Shown piece by piece: positions 1-8,486 of a DNA stretch of 64,000 nucleotides (position 1 is its first letter; every line of letters begins with the position of its first letter). The position numbers and the translations under genes are program-made. The notes under the pieces are model-generated. The model saw only the letters and a list, made by a program, of their open reading frames with translations, was not told where the DNA came from and searched no databases. The DNA is from CANJBX01 sp035556735 (GTDB lineage: Bacteria; Pseudomonadota; Alphaproteobacteria; Rhizobiales; Xanthobacteraceae), in contig DATMFF010000012.1 in the NCBI GenBank assembly GCA_035556735.1, positions 384,713 to 448,712 of the forward strand, in the 5' to 3' direction.

Positions 1-1463
1 CGCCCGTCGCGCGAGCCGGTCGCCGCCATCAGCTCCTCGAACCACTTCGGCCCGTCCTCGACGGCGGCGCGCACGCTCGCAAACTTCTTGCCCTGATACG
101 TCGGCGGGGTCGGCGTCACGAGGTCCCAGCGCGAGGCATGCTGCAGCGGCCAGGTGAGGTCGTAACCCGCGCGCGAGCCGGCGGGCGAGCCGTGCAGGGA
201 GGGGTCGAGCGGACCCGAGCGCACGCCGGTCACGACCACGAGGTCGCGGTCGGGCTGGAAGCGGGTGCCGAAGGCCCATTCCATCTGCTTGTCGTCGAAG
301 ATGTTGACGTCGCCGTCCACGGCGAACACGTTCTTGGCGCCGACGCTGCCGAGCACGGTGTAGAGCGCGCTGCGCGCCTCGCCGGGGAAGCGCGGCTTCA
401 TCGAGAAGCGCACGCTCATCGAGCCGCCGGCGGCGACCGGCGCATAGACGGCGATCGGCTCGCGCACCACGCTTTCGAGCGCGCGCCACGCGTTGAGCTC
501 GGTGCGCAGCGCTTCCAGGTTCGAGGTGTCGGTGCAATCCATGCGGCCGCCGCTGATGGTCGCGGTCTGGAACACGGCGTCGCGCCGGTGGGTGATGGCG
601 GTGACGTGGAACACCGGGTTGTTCTTCACCACGCCGTAGTAGCCGAGGTACTCGCCGTAGGGACCTTCCTTCTCGCAATAGCCGCGCTCGTCGAGATAGC
701 CCTCGATCACCAGCTCGGCGTCGGCGGGCACGCGGATGTCGTTGGTGCGGCACTTCACGACCGGCATGGTGCCGCCGCGCAGCGAGGCGACAAGGCCGAG
801 CTCGTCCACCGGAATGCGCATCGTCGCCGACAGCGTGTCGATCGGGTGCGCACCGACCACGAAGCTGACCGGCAGCTTCTCGCCGCGCGCCACCGCGGCC
901 TGGTAGATCGCGCGCAGATCGCTCGGCGCGTTGAGGTCGATGCCGGCCTCGTGCGGGCCGCGCAGCATGATGCGGCGCATGCCGGAGTTGGTCTGGCCGG
1001 TGCGTGGATCGACGCAGTAGTCGATCGAGGCGGAGATGTAGGGCGCGCCGTCGAGCGCGTGCTGCAGGTGGGCCGGCAGCTTGGTCAGGTCGGCGTCGGC
1101 GCCGGTGAGCACGACCTCCTGCACGGGCGCCTCGCTCTGGCCGAGCTCGACCAGCTCGGGCTCGAGCTTGAGGCGGCGCTGGATCTCGGGCAGCAGCTTG
1201 TCGGGGGTGACGCCGAGCGCGTGGGCGAGGCGGGCGCGGCTGCCGACGACGTTGCCCACCACGCTGAGGTCGGCGCCGTTGACCTTCTTGAACCACACCG
1301 CCTTGGTATTGCCGTGCAGCGCCTGCGCCACGTCGGCGAGGTCGGTCGGCGCCTCGCGGATCTCGAGCTGATCGGTGCCGATCAGGCTTTCGAGGAACGT
1401 GCGCAGACGGAACTGGTCGAGATCGTTGCGCAGCAGCTTCTTGGCAGGAGTCTTGGCGTCCAT
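1..1463 (-). CDS. UbiD family decarboxylase (3' end cut by window edge)
   Basis: The frame runs on the minus strand from an ATG at 1463 to the window edge, about 487 codons, so only a short C-terminal piece can be missing. UbiD enzymes use prenylated FMN to (de)carboxylate aromatic or alpha,beta-unsaturated acids. The family block EGPYGEYLGYYG is visible around residues 264-275, and the central domain (SMRRIMLRGP-like and DLRAIYQAA segments) is intact. The neighbours are an SDR and an amidohydrolase on the same strand, which fits catabolism of an aromatic or unsaturated acid. The substrate cannot be told from sequence. No UbiX partner is present in the window. Confidence 0.9.
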   Translation of the reverse strand, partial: MDAKTPAKKLLRNDLDQFRLRTFLESLIGTDQLEIREAPTDLADVAQALHGNTKAVWFKKVNGADLSVVGNVVGSRARLAHALGVTPDKLLPEIQRRLKLEPELVELGQSEAPVQEVVLTGADADLTKLPAHLQHALDGAPYISASIDYCVDPRTGQTNSGMRRIMLRGPHEAGIDLNAPSDLRAIYQAAVARGEKLPVSFVVGAHPIDTLSATMRIPVDELGLVASLRGGTMPVVKCRTNDIRVPADAELVIEGYLDERGYCEKEGPYGEYLGYYGVVKNNPVFHVTAITHRRDAVFQTATISGGRMDCTDTSNLEALRTELNAWRALESVVREPIAVYAPVAAGGSMSVRFSMKPRFPGEARSALYTVLGSVGAKNVFAVDGDVNIFDDKQMEWAFGTRFQPDRDLVVVTGVRSGPLDPSLHGSPAGSRAGYDLTWPLQHASRWDLVTPTPPTYQGKKFASVRAAVEDGPKWFEELMAATGSRDG

Positions 1464-1580
1464 CACGGCCTCCCCACGCAGTTGTTCAGGTCAGGATTTG
1501 CGCCATTGGTGCGCCTTTTCATGCGCGCCCGCAAGGCCCGCCCGCGCATGGGCCTATGCTGCGATGACGTGCGCGGAAGA

Positions 1581-2426
1581 CTAGCGCGCGGGATCTTTCG
1601 CATGTTGCGCGACCCAGCGGTCGGCAAAATCGTAGGCCGCCATGATGCCGGCGTGACGGCGCTCGATCCACGCCCGCGTCTCGGGGTGGGTGATCAGGTA
1701 GAATTGCCCGGCGCGGATGCCATCGAGCACGCGGCGGCCGACGTCGTCGGGCTCGAGGCCCTTGGCGATGTCCTCCGGCGTCTGTGCAAACGCGTTCGGC
1801 CCGCCGAGGTCGCCGCGGTGCTGCGCGGACGACGTATAGATTTCCGTCTGCACCGCTGCCGGCGCGAGCACCGAGACGCCGATGTTGGTGTCCTTGAGGT
1901 CGCGCGCCAGCGCTTCCGACAGCGCCACCACGGCGAACTTCGACGCGGCATAGGCGCCGGTCTGGCGGTCGCCCACCTGCAGGCCGGCCATCGAGGCGGT
2001 GTTGACGATGTGCCCGCCTTCGCCGTGGGCGCGGATGCGCGGCACGAAGGCCTGGATGCCGTGGATCACGCCGTAGAGGTTGACGCCGAGCAGCCAGTTC
2101 CAGGTCGCGTCGTCGATCTTTTCCATCGGCATGCCGCGCAGCACCACGCCGGCGTTGTTGCAGACGAGGTGGATCTTGCCGAACTCGCGTTCGATACGTT
2201 GCGCCGCCTGCTCGACGCTGTCGTGGCTGGCGACGTCCGCCTCCACGGCGATGACGCGGCCCTGTCCGAGCCCCGCGACCTCGTGCGCCGCCGCCTGCAG
2301 GCGCTCGCCGCGGATGTCGCACATGGCGACCGCCATGCCGGCGCGCGTGAAGGTGCGCGCGAGCCCGAGTCCGATGCCCGATGCCGCGCCGGTGACGACC
2401 GCGACCTTGCCTGCGAAGTCCTGCAC
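1581..2426 (-). CDS. SDR family NAD(P)-dependent oxidoreductase
   Basis: 281 aa classical short-chain dehydrogenase/reductase. The cofactor motif TGAASGIG lies at residues 12-19, NNAG at 90-93, the catalytic serine at about 145 and YxxxK at Y159-K163. Family members oxidise alcohols or reduce ketones with NAD(P). It is longer than the 250 aa norm because of a C-terminal extension of about 30 residues, seen in several SDRs from catabolic clusters. It lies between the UbiD-like gene and an amidohydrolase, all on the minus strand, probably one transcription unit. The substrate is unknown. Confidence 0.9.
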   Translation of the reverse strand: MQDFAGKVAVVTGAASGIGLGLARTFTRAGMAVAMCDIRGERLQAAAHEVAGLGQGRVIAVEADVASHDSVEQAAQRIEREFGKIHLVCNNAGVVLRGMPMEKIDDATWNWLLGVNLYGVIHGIQAFVPRIRAHGEGGHIVNTASMAGLQVGDRQTGAYAASKFAVVALSEALARDLKDTNIGVSVLAPAAVQTEIYTSSAQHRGDLGGPNAFAQTPEDIAKGLEPDDVGRRVLDGIRAGQFYLITHPETRAWIERRHAGIMAAYDFADRWVAQHAKDPAR

Positions 2427-2449
2427 GTGCCTCTCCTGTTATGCCCGAT

Positions 2450-3487
2450 CTAATCCGCCAGCCGATAGACGCGCGCGGCGGTGTCGTGGAACAGCGCCGC
2501 CTTCTCGTCGGCGCGATAACCCGACGCCAGCCGCTTGAGTGCGTTCCAGATCACCTTGTAGCTGCACGAGATCTTGTCGACCGGGAAGTTGCTCTCGAAC
2601 ATGGCGCGGCGCGGCCCGAACGCCTCGATGCAGACGTCGACATAAGGCCGCCACGCGTCGGCGAGTTCCGCCGAGAGCGGCGGGTCCGGCCGCTTGTCGA
2701 AGCGGAAGCCGAACACGTGCATGCCGAGACCGCCGAGCTTGACCACCACGTTCTCGCAGCGCGCGAGCGCGCCGATCGACGCGCGCCAGGCGGCGAACAC
2801 CTCGTCGCGGCGGTTGGCGTAGGGGCCGATGCCGATCGGGCAGCCGACGTGGTTGAGCACGATCGTGGTCTGCGGGAAGGCGCGTGCGAGGTCGGCGAGT
2901 TCGCCGAGCTGGGTGTGGAACAGGAGCGCGTCATAGCTCAGGCCGAGCGGCGCGAGCTGTCCGAAGCCCTCGCGCCACGTGGCGTCCGCCATGATGCCCT
3001 GCGGCGGGCGCACCGGCGTGAGCCGCACGTCCTCGTCCCAGGGCGTCGAGTAGCGGATGCCGCGGAAGCGGCTGCTCGCGGCCATGTGCGCTTCGAGCAC
3101 GTCGCGCACGCGCGCGCCCAGCCGCAGGTCGGCATGGCCGACGATGCCCGCGCAGGCGCGCATGTCGCCGTAGTGTCCGCTGGCGCTCATGGCGGCGACG
3201 CCGTTGACGAACTCGGTCTCGCCGACCGGCGCCAGCGCTTCCGATCCGTTGGCTCGGTACATCGAGCGGCACTGGATATAGACGGTGGCGCGCACGTTAT
3301 GGCCGCTGCCGGTGTCGTCGAGGAGATCGTGGAAGAGATAGCGGTTGTCGCGGTCCCACAGATGATGATGCGGATCGATGATGGGCAGCGCCGGCTCGAT
3401 CACGTCCTCGTCGCGCAGCGCCAGCCACGCGTTGTTGAACTGATACATTCCGACGCCGGTGGCATCGCGGCTGTAGATCTTGGTCAT
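2450..3487 (-). CDS. amidohydrolase family protein (PF04909 type)
   Basis: 345 aa from the ATG at 3487. The frame stays open further upstream, but that part is antisense to the CoA-transferase gene and is not likely translated. The N-terminus has the metal motif DPHHHLWD (His40 and His42). NHVGCP and a C-terminal FESNFPVDK follow, all typical of amidohydrolase-related TIM barrels that hydrolyse lactones or decarboxylate aromatic acids. It begins an operon-like minus-strand run with the SDR and UbiD genes. The divergent CaiB gene starts about 200 bp away, so 3488-3691 should hold promoters in both directions. No clear boxes were picked out there. Confidence 0.88.
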   Translation of the reverse strand: MTKIYSRDATGVGMYQFNNAWLALRDEDVIEPALPIIDPHHHLWDRDNRYLFHDLLDDTGSGHNVRATVYIQCRSMYRANGSEALAPVGETEFVNGVAAMSASGHYGDMRACAGIVGHADLRLGARVRDVLEAHMAASSRFRGIRYSTPWDEDVRLTPVRPPQGIMADATWREGFGQLAPLGLSYDALLFHTQLGELADLARAFPQTTIVLNHVGCPIGIGPYANRRDEVFAAWRASIGALARCENVVVKLGGLGMHVFGFRFDKRPDPPLSAELADAWRPYVDVCIEAFGPRRAMFESNFPVDKISCSYKVIWNALKRLASGYRADEKAALFHDTAARVYRLAD

Positions 3488-3691
3488 CTCCCCACCCTCG
3501 CGCTCTCGTGGACGCCTGCGCCCGGCATTATCGCGCGCCGAGCCGCCGGAGGCGAGCCGCGATGGCGGGAGGGTGCGTTGCAGGCGCGTGCCGTCCGGGG
3601 GCGTGGACAGGCGGCGGGCGATGCGGTCAAATCGCGCCGCACAACAATAAGCCCGCCTCGCGGGCACGTGACGTCCAAGGTCTTTTGCCGC

Positions 3692-4882
3692 ATGCCGCGT
3701 ATCACGGCCTCTCCCGCCCTGTCGCATCTGCGCGTCCTCGATCTCACGCGCGTGCGCGCCGGCCCCACCTGCGTGCGCCTGCTCGCGGATTTCGGCGCCG
3801 ACGTGATCAAGATCGAGGCCCCGCCCGGAACCGACGGCACCGAAGGCATCGGCGGGCCGCGGCACGGCTTCGACATGCAGAACCTGCACCGCAACAAGCG
3901 CTCGATGACGCTCAACCTGAAGACGCCGGACGGCCTGGCGATCTTCAAGAAGCTGGTCGCGAACGCCGACGTGGTGGTCGAGAACTATCGCCCCGACGTA
4001 AAGGCGCGGCTCGGCATCGGCTACGAGGACCTGCGCGCCATCAACAAACGCATCATCCTCGCCTCGATCTCGGGCTTCGGCGAGACCGGCCCGTACCGCG
4101 ACCGCGCCGGGCTCGACCAGATCGCCCAGGGCATGGGCGGGCTGATGTGGGTCACCGGCAGGCCGGGCGAAGGCCCGATGCGCGCGGGCATCGCCATCGC
4201 CGATTCCTCCGCCGGCAACTATGCGGCGATCGGCATCCTGATCGCGCTCGCCGAGCGCGAGCGCTCGGGCGAGGGGCAGTGGATCACGACCTCGCTGCTG
4301 CAGGCGCAGATCGCGATGATGGACTTCCAGGCCGCGCGCTACCTCGTCGACGGCGAGGTGCCGCCGCAGGCGGGCAACGACCATCCCTACGTCACCCCGA
4401 CCGGCGCGTTCGAGACCGCCGACGGCTACATCAACATCGCGCTCGGGCAGAAGCAGTGGCCGGACTTCTGCCGCGTGCTCGGCCGCACCGACCTCACCGA
4501 TCATCCCGACTACGCGACGCAGGACCTGCGCTTCCGCCACCGTCCGCAGCTCAATTGCGAGATCGCGGCCGCGCTCAAGACCCGGCCGACGCGCGACTGG
4601 CTCGCGGAGCTCGATCCGCTCGGCATTCCCGCCGGCCCGATCTACCACGTCGACGAGATGTTCGAGGACCCGCAGGTGCGGCACCTCGGCATGGCCGCGC
4701 CGTTGCATCATCCCGTGCGCGGCGACATCCGCGTGGTCGGCACGCCCGTCAATCTGTCGCGCACGCCGGCGAAGGTGGTGACGCCGACGCCCGAGCCCGG
4801 CGCGCACACCGCCGAAATCCTCGCGGAGATCGGCATCGCCGGGGCCGACGTCGATCGCCTGCGCGCATCGAAGACTATTTGA
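3692..4882 (+). CDS. CaiB/BaiF family CoA-transferase (copy 1)
   Basis: 396 aa class III CoA-transferase from the ATG at 3692 (MPRITASPAL). An in-frame extension upstream is antisense to the amidohydrolase gene and was rejected. The start-proximal LRVLDLTRVRAGP and GADVIKIE segments and the GFGETGPY region match the family. The catalytic aspartate is probably D171 in IADSSAG. These enzymes move CoA between acyl-CoA and free acid. A MetE-like gene follows 16 bp downstream, so the two are probably co-transcribed. The acid partner is unknown. Confidence 0.9.
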   Translation: MPRITASPALSHLRVLDLTRVRAGPTCVRLLADFGADVIKIEAPPGTDGTEGIGGPRHGFDMQNLHRNKRSMTLNLKTPDGLAIFKKLVANADVVVENYRPDVKARLGIGYEDLRAINKRIILASISGFGETGPYRDRAGLDQIAQGMGGLMWVTGRPGEGPMRAGIAIADSSAGNYAAIGILIALAERERSGEGQWITTSLLQAQIAMMDFQAARYLVDGEVPPQAGNDHPYVTPTGAFETADGYINIALGQKQWPDFCRVLGRTDLTDHPDYATQDLRFRHRPQLNCEIAAALKTRPTRDWLAELDPLGIPAGPIYHVDEMFEDPQVRHLGMAAPLHHPVRGDIRVVGTPVNLSRTPAKVVTPTPEPGAHTAEILAEIGIAGADVDRLRASKTI

Positions 4883-4898
4883 GAAGGACCACGCCGCC

Positions 4899-6059
4899 AT
4901 GAAGACCAGCCGCGACCGCATCCTCACCACGCATGTCGGCAGCCTGCCGCGCCCGGACGACGCGGTGGCGCTGATCCTGAAGAAGGAGCGGGGCGAGCCC
5001 TACGACGCGGCCGAGTTCGACCGCGTCATCACGCGCGCGGTGAAGGACATCGTCGCCAAGCAGGCCGGGATCGGCATCGACGTCGTGAGCGACGGCGAGA
5101 CCAGCAAGATCGGCTACTCGGTCTACATCAAGGACCGCTACACCGGCTTCGGCGGCGAGTATCAGACCAAGCCGCACCTCGACCTCGCCGACTATCCCGA
5201 GTTCCGCAAGCGCATGACCGCGTTCCTCGGTCCCCAGACCTTCAAGCGGCTGTGCTGCATCGGGCCGATCGAGCCGAAGGACACGGAAGCGCTCAAGAAG
5301 GACATCGCGAATTTCCGCGCGGCGCTCGCGGGCGCGCGCGTGGTCGAGGGCTTCATGAACGCGGCCTCGCCCGGCGTCGTCGCCTCGTTCCTGCGCAACC
5401 AGTACTACTCGACGCACGAGGCCTACGTCGAAGCGCTCGCCAAGGCGCTCGCGCCCGAGTATGAGGCGATCGTCGCCGCCGGATTCGTATTGCAGGTCGA
5501 TTGTCCCGACATCGCCATGTCGCGCCACACCGGCTTCCAGGATCTCACCGAAGAGGAGTTCCTCAAGCGCGCCGCCTTCGACGTCGAGGCGCTCAACCAG
5601 GCGCTCGCCAACGTACCGGCCGAGATGGTGCGCATGCACGTGTGCTGGGGCAACTACGAGGGGCCGCACGATCACGACATCGCGCTCGAGAAGATCCTGC
5701 CGCTGATCCGCAAGGCGAAGGCGCAGGCGATCACCTTCGAGGGCGCCAATCCGCGCCATGAGCACGAGTGGGTGGTCTGGCGCGACGCCGGGCTCGACGA
5801 CCGCATCTTCATTCCCGGCATCATCGATTCCTCCACCAACTACGTCGAGCATCCCGAGCTGGTGGCGCAGCGCATCGAGCGGCTCGCCAACGCGGTCGGC
5901 CGCGAGCGCGTCATCGCGGGTGCCGACTGCGGCTTCGGCACCTTCGCCGGCTACGCCAAGGTCGATCCCGGCATCGCCTTCAAGAAGCTGCGCTCGCTGG
6001 TCGACGGCGCGGCCATCGCCTCGCAGCGCCTGTGGGGCCGCATGAAGGCGAGCGCGTAA
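4899..6059 (+). CDS. MetE-like (cobalamin-independent methionine synthase C-terminal domain) protein, copy 1
   Basis: 386 aa, about the size of the catalytic C-terminal half of MetE and not the full ~750 aa enzyme. The zinc ligands of the superfamily can be placed: H247 and C249 in MHVCWGN, E281 in FEGANPR and C344 in ADCGFG. The N-terminal THVGSLPRP is also typical. The superfamily includes methionine synthases and epoxyalkane:coenzyme M transferase, all activating a thiolate on zinc. The absence of the MetE N-terminal domain and the CoA-transferase neighbours argue against simple methionine synthesis. It is the most divergent of four paralogues here. Confidence 0.85.
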   Translation: MKTSRDRILTTHVGSLPRPDDAVALILKKERGEPYDAAEFDRVITRAVKDIVAKQAGIGIDVVSDGETSKIGYSVYIKDRYTGFGGEYQTKPHLDLADYPEFRKRMTAFLGPQTFKRLCCIGPIEPKDTEALKKDIANFRAALAGARVVEGFMNAASPGVVASFLRNQYYSTHEAYVEALAKALAPEYEAIVAAGFVLQVDCPDIAMSRHTGFQDLTEEEFLKRAAFDVEALNQALANVPAEMVRMHVCWGNYEGPHDHDIALEKILPLIRKAKAQAITFEGANPRHEHEWVVWRDAGLDDRIFIPGIIDSSTNYVEHPELVAQRIERLANAVGRERVIAGADCGFGTFAGYAKVDPGIAFKKLRSLVDGAAIASQRLWGRMKASA

Positions 6060-6060
6060 G

Positions 6061-6076
6061 AGGGGCGTGCGCCCCT
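6061..6076. terminator. short hairpin between convergent genes
   Basis: AGGGGC (6061-6066), loop GTGC, GCCCCT (6071-6076). It starts two bases after the stop of the plus-strand MetE-like gene and overlaps the stop of the convergent CaiB gene. It could end transcription from both sides. There is no T-tract, so its strength is uncertain. Confidence 0.4.
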
Positions 6077-7268
6077 ACACCACCTTCTGCGCCCGCAGCG
6101 TCGCCACCGCGTTCGCGTCGTAGCCGAGCTCCGCCAGGATCGCGTCGGTGTGCTGGCCCACCGCCGGCGGCGGCGTGTCGACGCGCGGGCCGCCGTCGGC
6201 GAACTGGAACGCGGCGACCGGCACGCCGAACGCGCCCTCGACGCCCTGCGCGCCCGCGTGCGTGTGCCGGATGCCGCGGACGCCAAGGTGCGGATCGGCA
6301 AGCGCGTCGGCCATGCTGCGCACGCGCGCCGCCGGCACGTGGCGCGCCTGGAAGAACGCCTCCCACTCGTCGGCCGTGCGCGCCATCAGGATGTCGGAGA
6401 GCACCGCCGTCTCCTGCGCGCGCGCGTGCTCGCGCTCCTCGCGGCTCGCCTTGATCATCTCGGGCCGCTCGAGCACGCGCCACAGCCGGCGGTACTGGCG
6501 CATGTTGCTCGCGCCCAGCATGAGCAGCCCGTCCTTGGTCTCGTAGCAGCTGTTGGTCGCGTATTCGTTGGCGTTGCCGTTGGGCTTGGGATGCGCGCCG
6601 TTGCGCAGGTAGGCGGTGATGTGCGAGCCCATCAGGATCATCGCCACGTCGAGCATCGCCATGTCGATGCGCTGGCCGCGCCCGGTGCGCTCGCGCTGGA
6701 AGAGCGCGCTGGCGAGCGCGAAGGCGCCGGTGGTGCCGGTCGCGTAGTCGATCGCGGGCGATCCGAACTTGATCGGGTTGACGTCGGGCGTGCCGGTCAT
6801 CGCCATGATGCCGGAGGTCGCCTGGATCACGTAGTCGTAGGCGGTGTGCTCGCGGCGCGGACCGCGGCTGCCGAAGGCCGACATCGAGGCGTAGATCAGG
6901 CGCGGATTGATGGCCGAGAGCGCGTCATAGCCGAGCCCGAGCGCGTCGAGCGCGCCGGGCCGGTAGTTCTCGACCAGCACGTCGGCGGTGGCGATCAGCC
7001 TGCGGAAGATCTCCTGTCCGGCGGGCGTCTTGAGGTCGAGCGTGAGCGCGCGCTTGTTCGAGGACTGCGTGAGGAAGCTGGTGCCCATGCGCGCGCGGTT
7101 GAGCGCGCGGTCGCTCCCGGTCTCGCGGCTCTGGTCCGACTCCTCGGGATGCTCGACCTTGATTACGTCGGCGCCGAGCAGAGCGAGCTGATAGGCCGCG
7201 AACGGCCCCGCCAGCACATGCGTGGCGTCGATGACGCGGATTCCTTCGAACGGGCGCTGCACGAACAT
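6075..7268 (-). CDS. CaiB/BaiF family CoA-transferase (copy 2)
   Basis: 397 aa from the ATG at 7268 (MFVQRPFEG). The N-terminal GIRVIDATHVLAGP, GADVIKVEHP and VENYRPGALDALGLGY are hallmarks of class III CoA-transferases. The likely catalytic residue is D174 in PAIDYATGT. It is clearly diverged from the copy at 3692, so it probably has a different acid substrate. It is divergent from the MaoC gene, with about 84 bp between the starts. A frame extension beyond 7268 is antisense to the MaoC gene and was discarded. Confidence 0.9.
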   Translation of the reverse strand: MFVQRPFEGIRVIDATHVLAGPFAAYQLALLGADVIKVEHPEESDQSRETGSDRALNRARMGTSFLTQSSNKRALTLDLKTPAGQEIFRRLIATADVLVENYRPGALDALGLGYDALSAINPRLIYASMSAFGSRGPRREHTAYDYVIQATSGIMAMTGTPDVNPIKFGSPAIDYATGTTGAFALASALFQRERTGRGQRIDMAMLDVAMILMGSHITAYLRNGAHPKPNGNANEYATNSCYETKDGLLMLGASNMRQYRRLWRVLERPEMIKASREEREHARAQETAVLSDILMARTADEWEAFFQARHVPAARVRSMADALADPHLGVRGIRHTHAGAQGVEGAFGVPVAAFQFADGGPRVDTPPPAVGQHTDAILAELGYDANAVATLRAQKVV

Positions 7269-7352
7269 CCTCCCGGCACGTCTTCCCGCGCGATATTGAC
7301 GGCGGGCCTGCATCCGTGTCCAGAGATGCGCCGCAACAAAGGGGGCATGCGC

Positions 7353-7811
7353 ATGCTGACGGTCGAGACCGCCGCCGATCTGGCGAAGCACGTGGGCGAG
7401 ACGCTGGGCACCAGCGAATGGTTCGCCATCGATCAGAAGATGATCGATGCCTTCGCCGAGGCCACCGGCGATCACAGCTGGATCCACGTCGACGTCGAGC
7501 GCGCGAAACGCGAGATGCCGGGCGGCAAGACCATCGCGCACGGCTACCTGACGCTCTCGCTGATCCCGCGCCTGTCGCAGACGGTCTATCGCATCCAGCA
7601 GCGCGGCAAGGGCTTCAACTACGGCGCCAACCGCATCCGCTTCACCGCGCCGGTCCCGGTCGGCTCGCGCGTGCGCCTCACCGAGACGCTCAAGGACGCG
7701 CAGGAGACCGGCTCCGGCCTGCGCCTGACCTTCGATTGCGTGATGGAGGTCGAGGGCGGCCAGCGCCCCGCCATGCTCGCCGAGATCATCGTGCTGATCG
7801 CGAAGGACTGA
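7353..7811 (+). CDS. MaoC family dehydratase
   Basis: 152 aa single hot-dog domain. The hydratase motif reads ATGDHSWIHVDVERAK with D40 and H45 as the catalytic pair, as in (R)-specific enoyl-CoA hydratases. Three in-frame ATGs exist (7326, 7347, 7353). The run AGGGGG at 7340-7345 is best spaced, 7 bases, for 7353. The divergent CoA-transferase beside it suggests the pair activates a carboxylic acid and hydrates its enoyl-CoA form. Confidence 0.88.
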   Translation: MLTVETAADLAKHVGETLGTSEWFAIDQKMIDAFAEATGDHSWIHVDVERAKREMPGGKTIAHGYLTLSLIPRLSQTVYRIQQRGKGFNYGANRIRFTAPVPVGSRVRLTETLKDAQETGSGLRLTFDCVMEVEGGQRPAMLAEIIVLIAKD

Positions 7812-7950
7812 CCGCATCCCACCGGCAGGGGGATCGCGCGTGCACCTATGCTCAGGCTGCGCAACCGATCGACGGAGAGACCTGCACCCCTCAGCCGGGA
7901 GCAACGTTACCGCAAATTCGGAGCTTCCGGAGCGCGCGGCGGCGCCACAT

Positions 7951-8151
7951 GTCCCGCCGGGGAGAGGTCGGATTGCGCGTCAGCGCAATCCGGGTGAGGG
8001 GGTGCAGACCTCTCGATTGCGAGTGCCGCGCAAGGAATTCCAGGCCTGGACGGTGTTGTGAATCGCATCCAGCGCACGGCGTTTCGCCATCAACTCTTGA
8101 GGCCCCTCACCCGCTCGCTGTGCTCGCGACCTCTCCCCGCCGGGGAGAGGT
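7951..8151 (-). mobile_element. internally deleted DUF559-hairpin element (locus 1)
   Basis: Read on the minus strand the order is: hairpin with arms ACCTCTCCCC/GGGGAGAGGT (8129-8151), a second small hairpin built on CGCGAGC/GCGAGCG-like arms (8111-8128), GGTGAGGGG, a leader CCTCAAGAGTTGATGGCG, a DUF559 tail remnant, then CCCCTCACC, hairpin CGGATTGCGC/GCGCAATCCG (7969-7992) and a truncated CCTCTCCCC hairpin at 7951. This is the arrangement of the intact copy at 28650-29207 with most of the gene missing. The rest of the gap 7812-8486 holds a decayed module near 8228-8241 and no supported gene. Confidence 0.6.
7980..8090 (-). pseudogene. DUF559 gene remnant (36 codons)
   Basis: An ATG at 8090 on the minus strand opens a 36-residue frame starting MAKRRALDAIHNT. 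The segment ALDAIHNT matches the C-terminal VLEAIHNT of the intact DUF559 protein at 28760-29113, and the DNA around it (GCGATTCACAACACC) is identical. Everything between the first few codons and the last dozen or so residues is missing, including all catalytic residues. It is best read as an internal-deletion relic, not a functional small protein. Confidence 0.55.
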
Positions 8152-8486
8152 GGGGCCGTGCCGGATGGCCAGGCGTCGTTCGACCGCACCTCAGCGAAGT
8201 GCGCTGATGCGCAATTCGGGCTCCGTCCGGAGGGGAGAGGTGCGCATGTGGCGGAGCTGTGCGCGCCGTTGATGGCGAGATCCGGCGCGCGACAGCGCCG
8301 TTCGGAATCGGCAGCGCCGCGCTGCCGCCGCCGCGCAAGGCCGCCGCCGCGCATTCTTGCCCGGCGACGGAAATTGTATGAAGATGAGCCACTTGGCGTG
8401 GTCTCACATGGTCCGCGCCGTCGCCAGCCAGAGCAAAGAGCGGCTGCCAAGATCAGCCGCCGAGAGAGACCGGGAGGACTTCCGTC

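Noticed and set aside
138..2453. Plus-strand open frame of about 770 codons over the UbiD and SDR genes
   Set aside because: Its translation is repetitive and without motifs, whereas the opposite strand encodes two clear enzymes. It is a shadow frame.
4899..6059. Annotation as metE proper
   Set aside because: The protein is half-length without the N-terminal domain, and there are four paralogues in catabolic settings. A general MetE-like label is safer.
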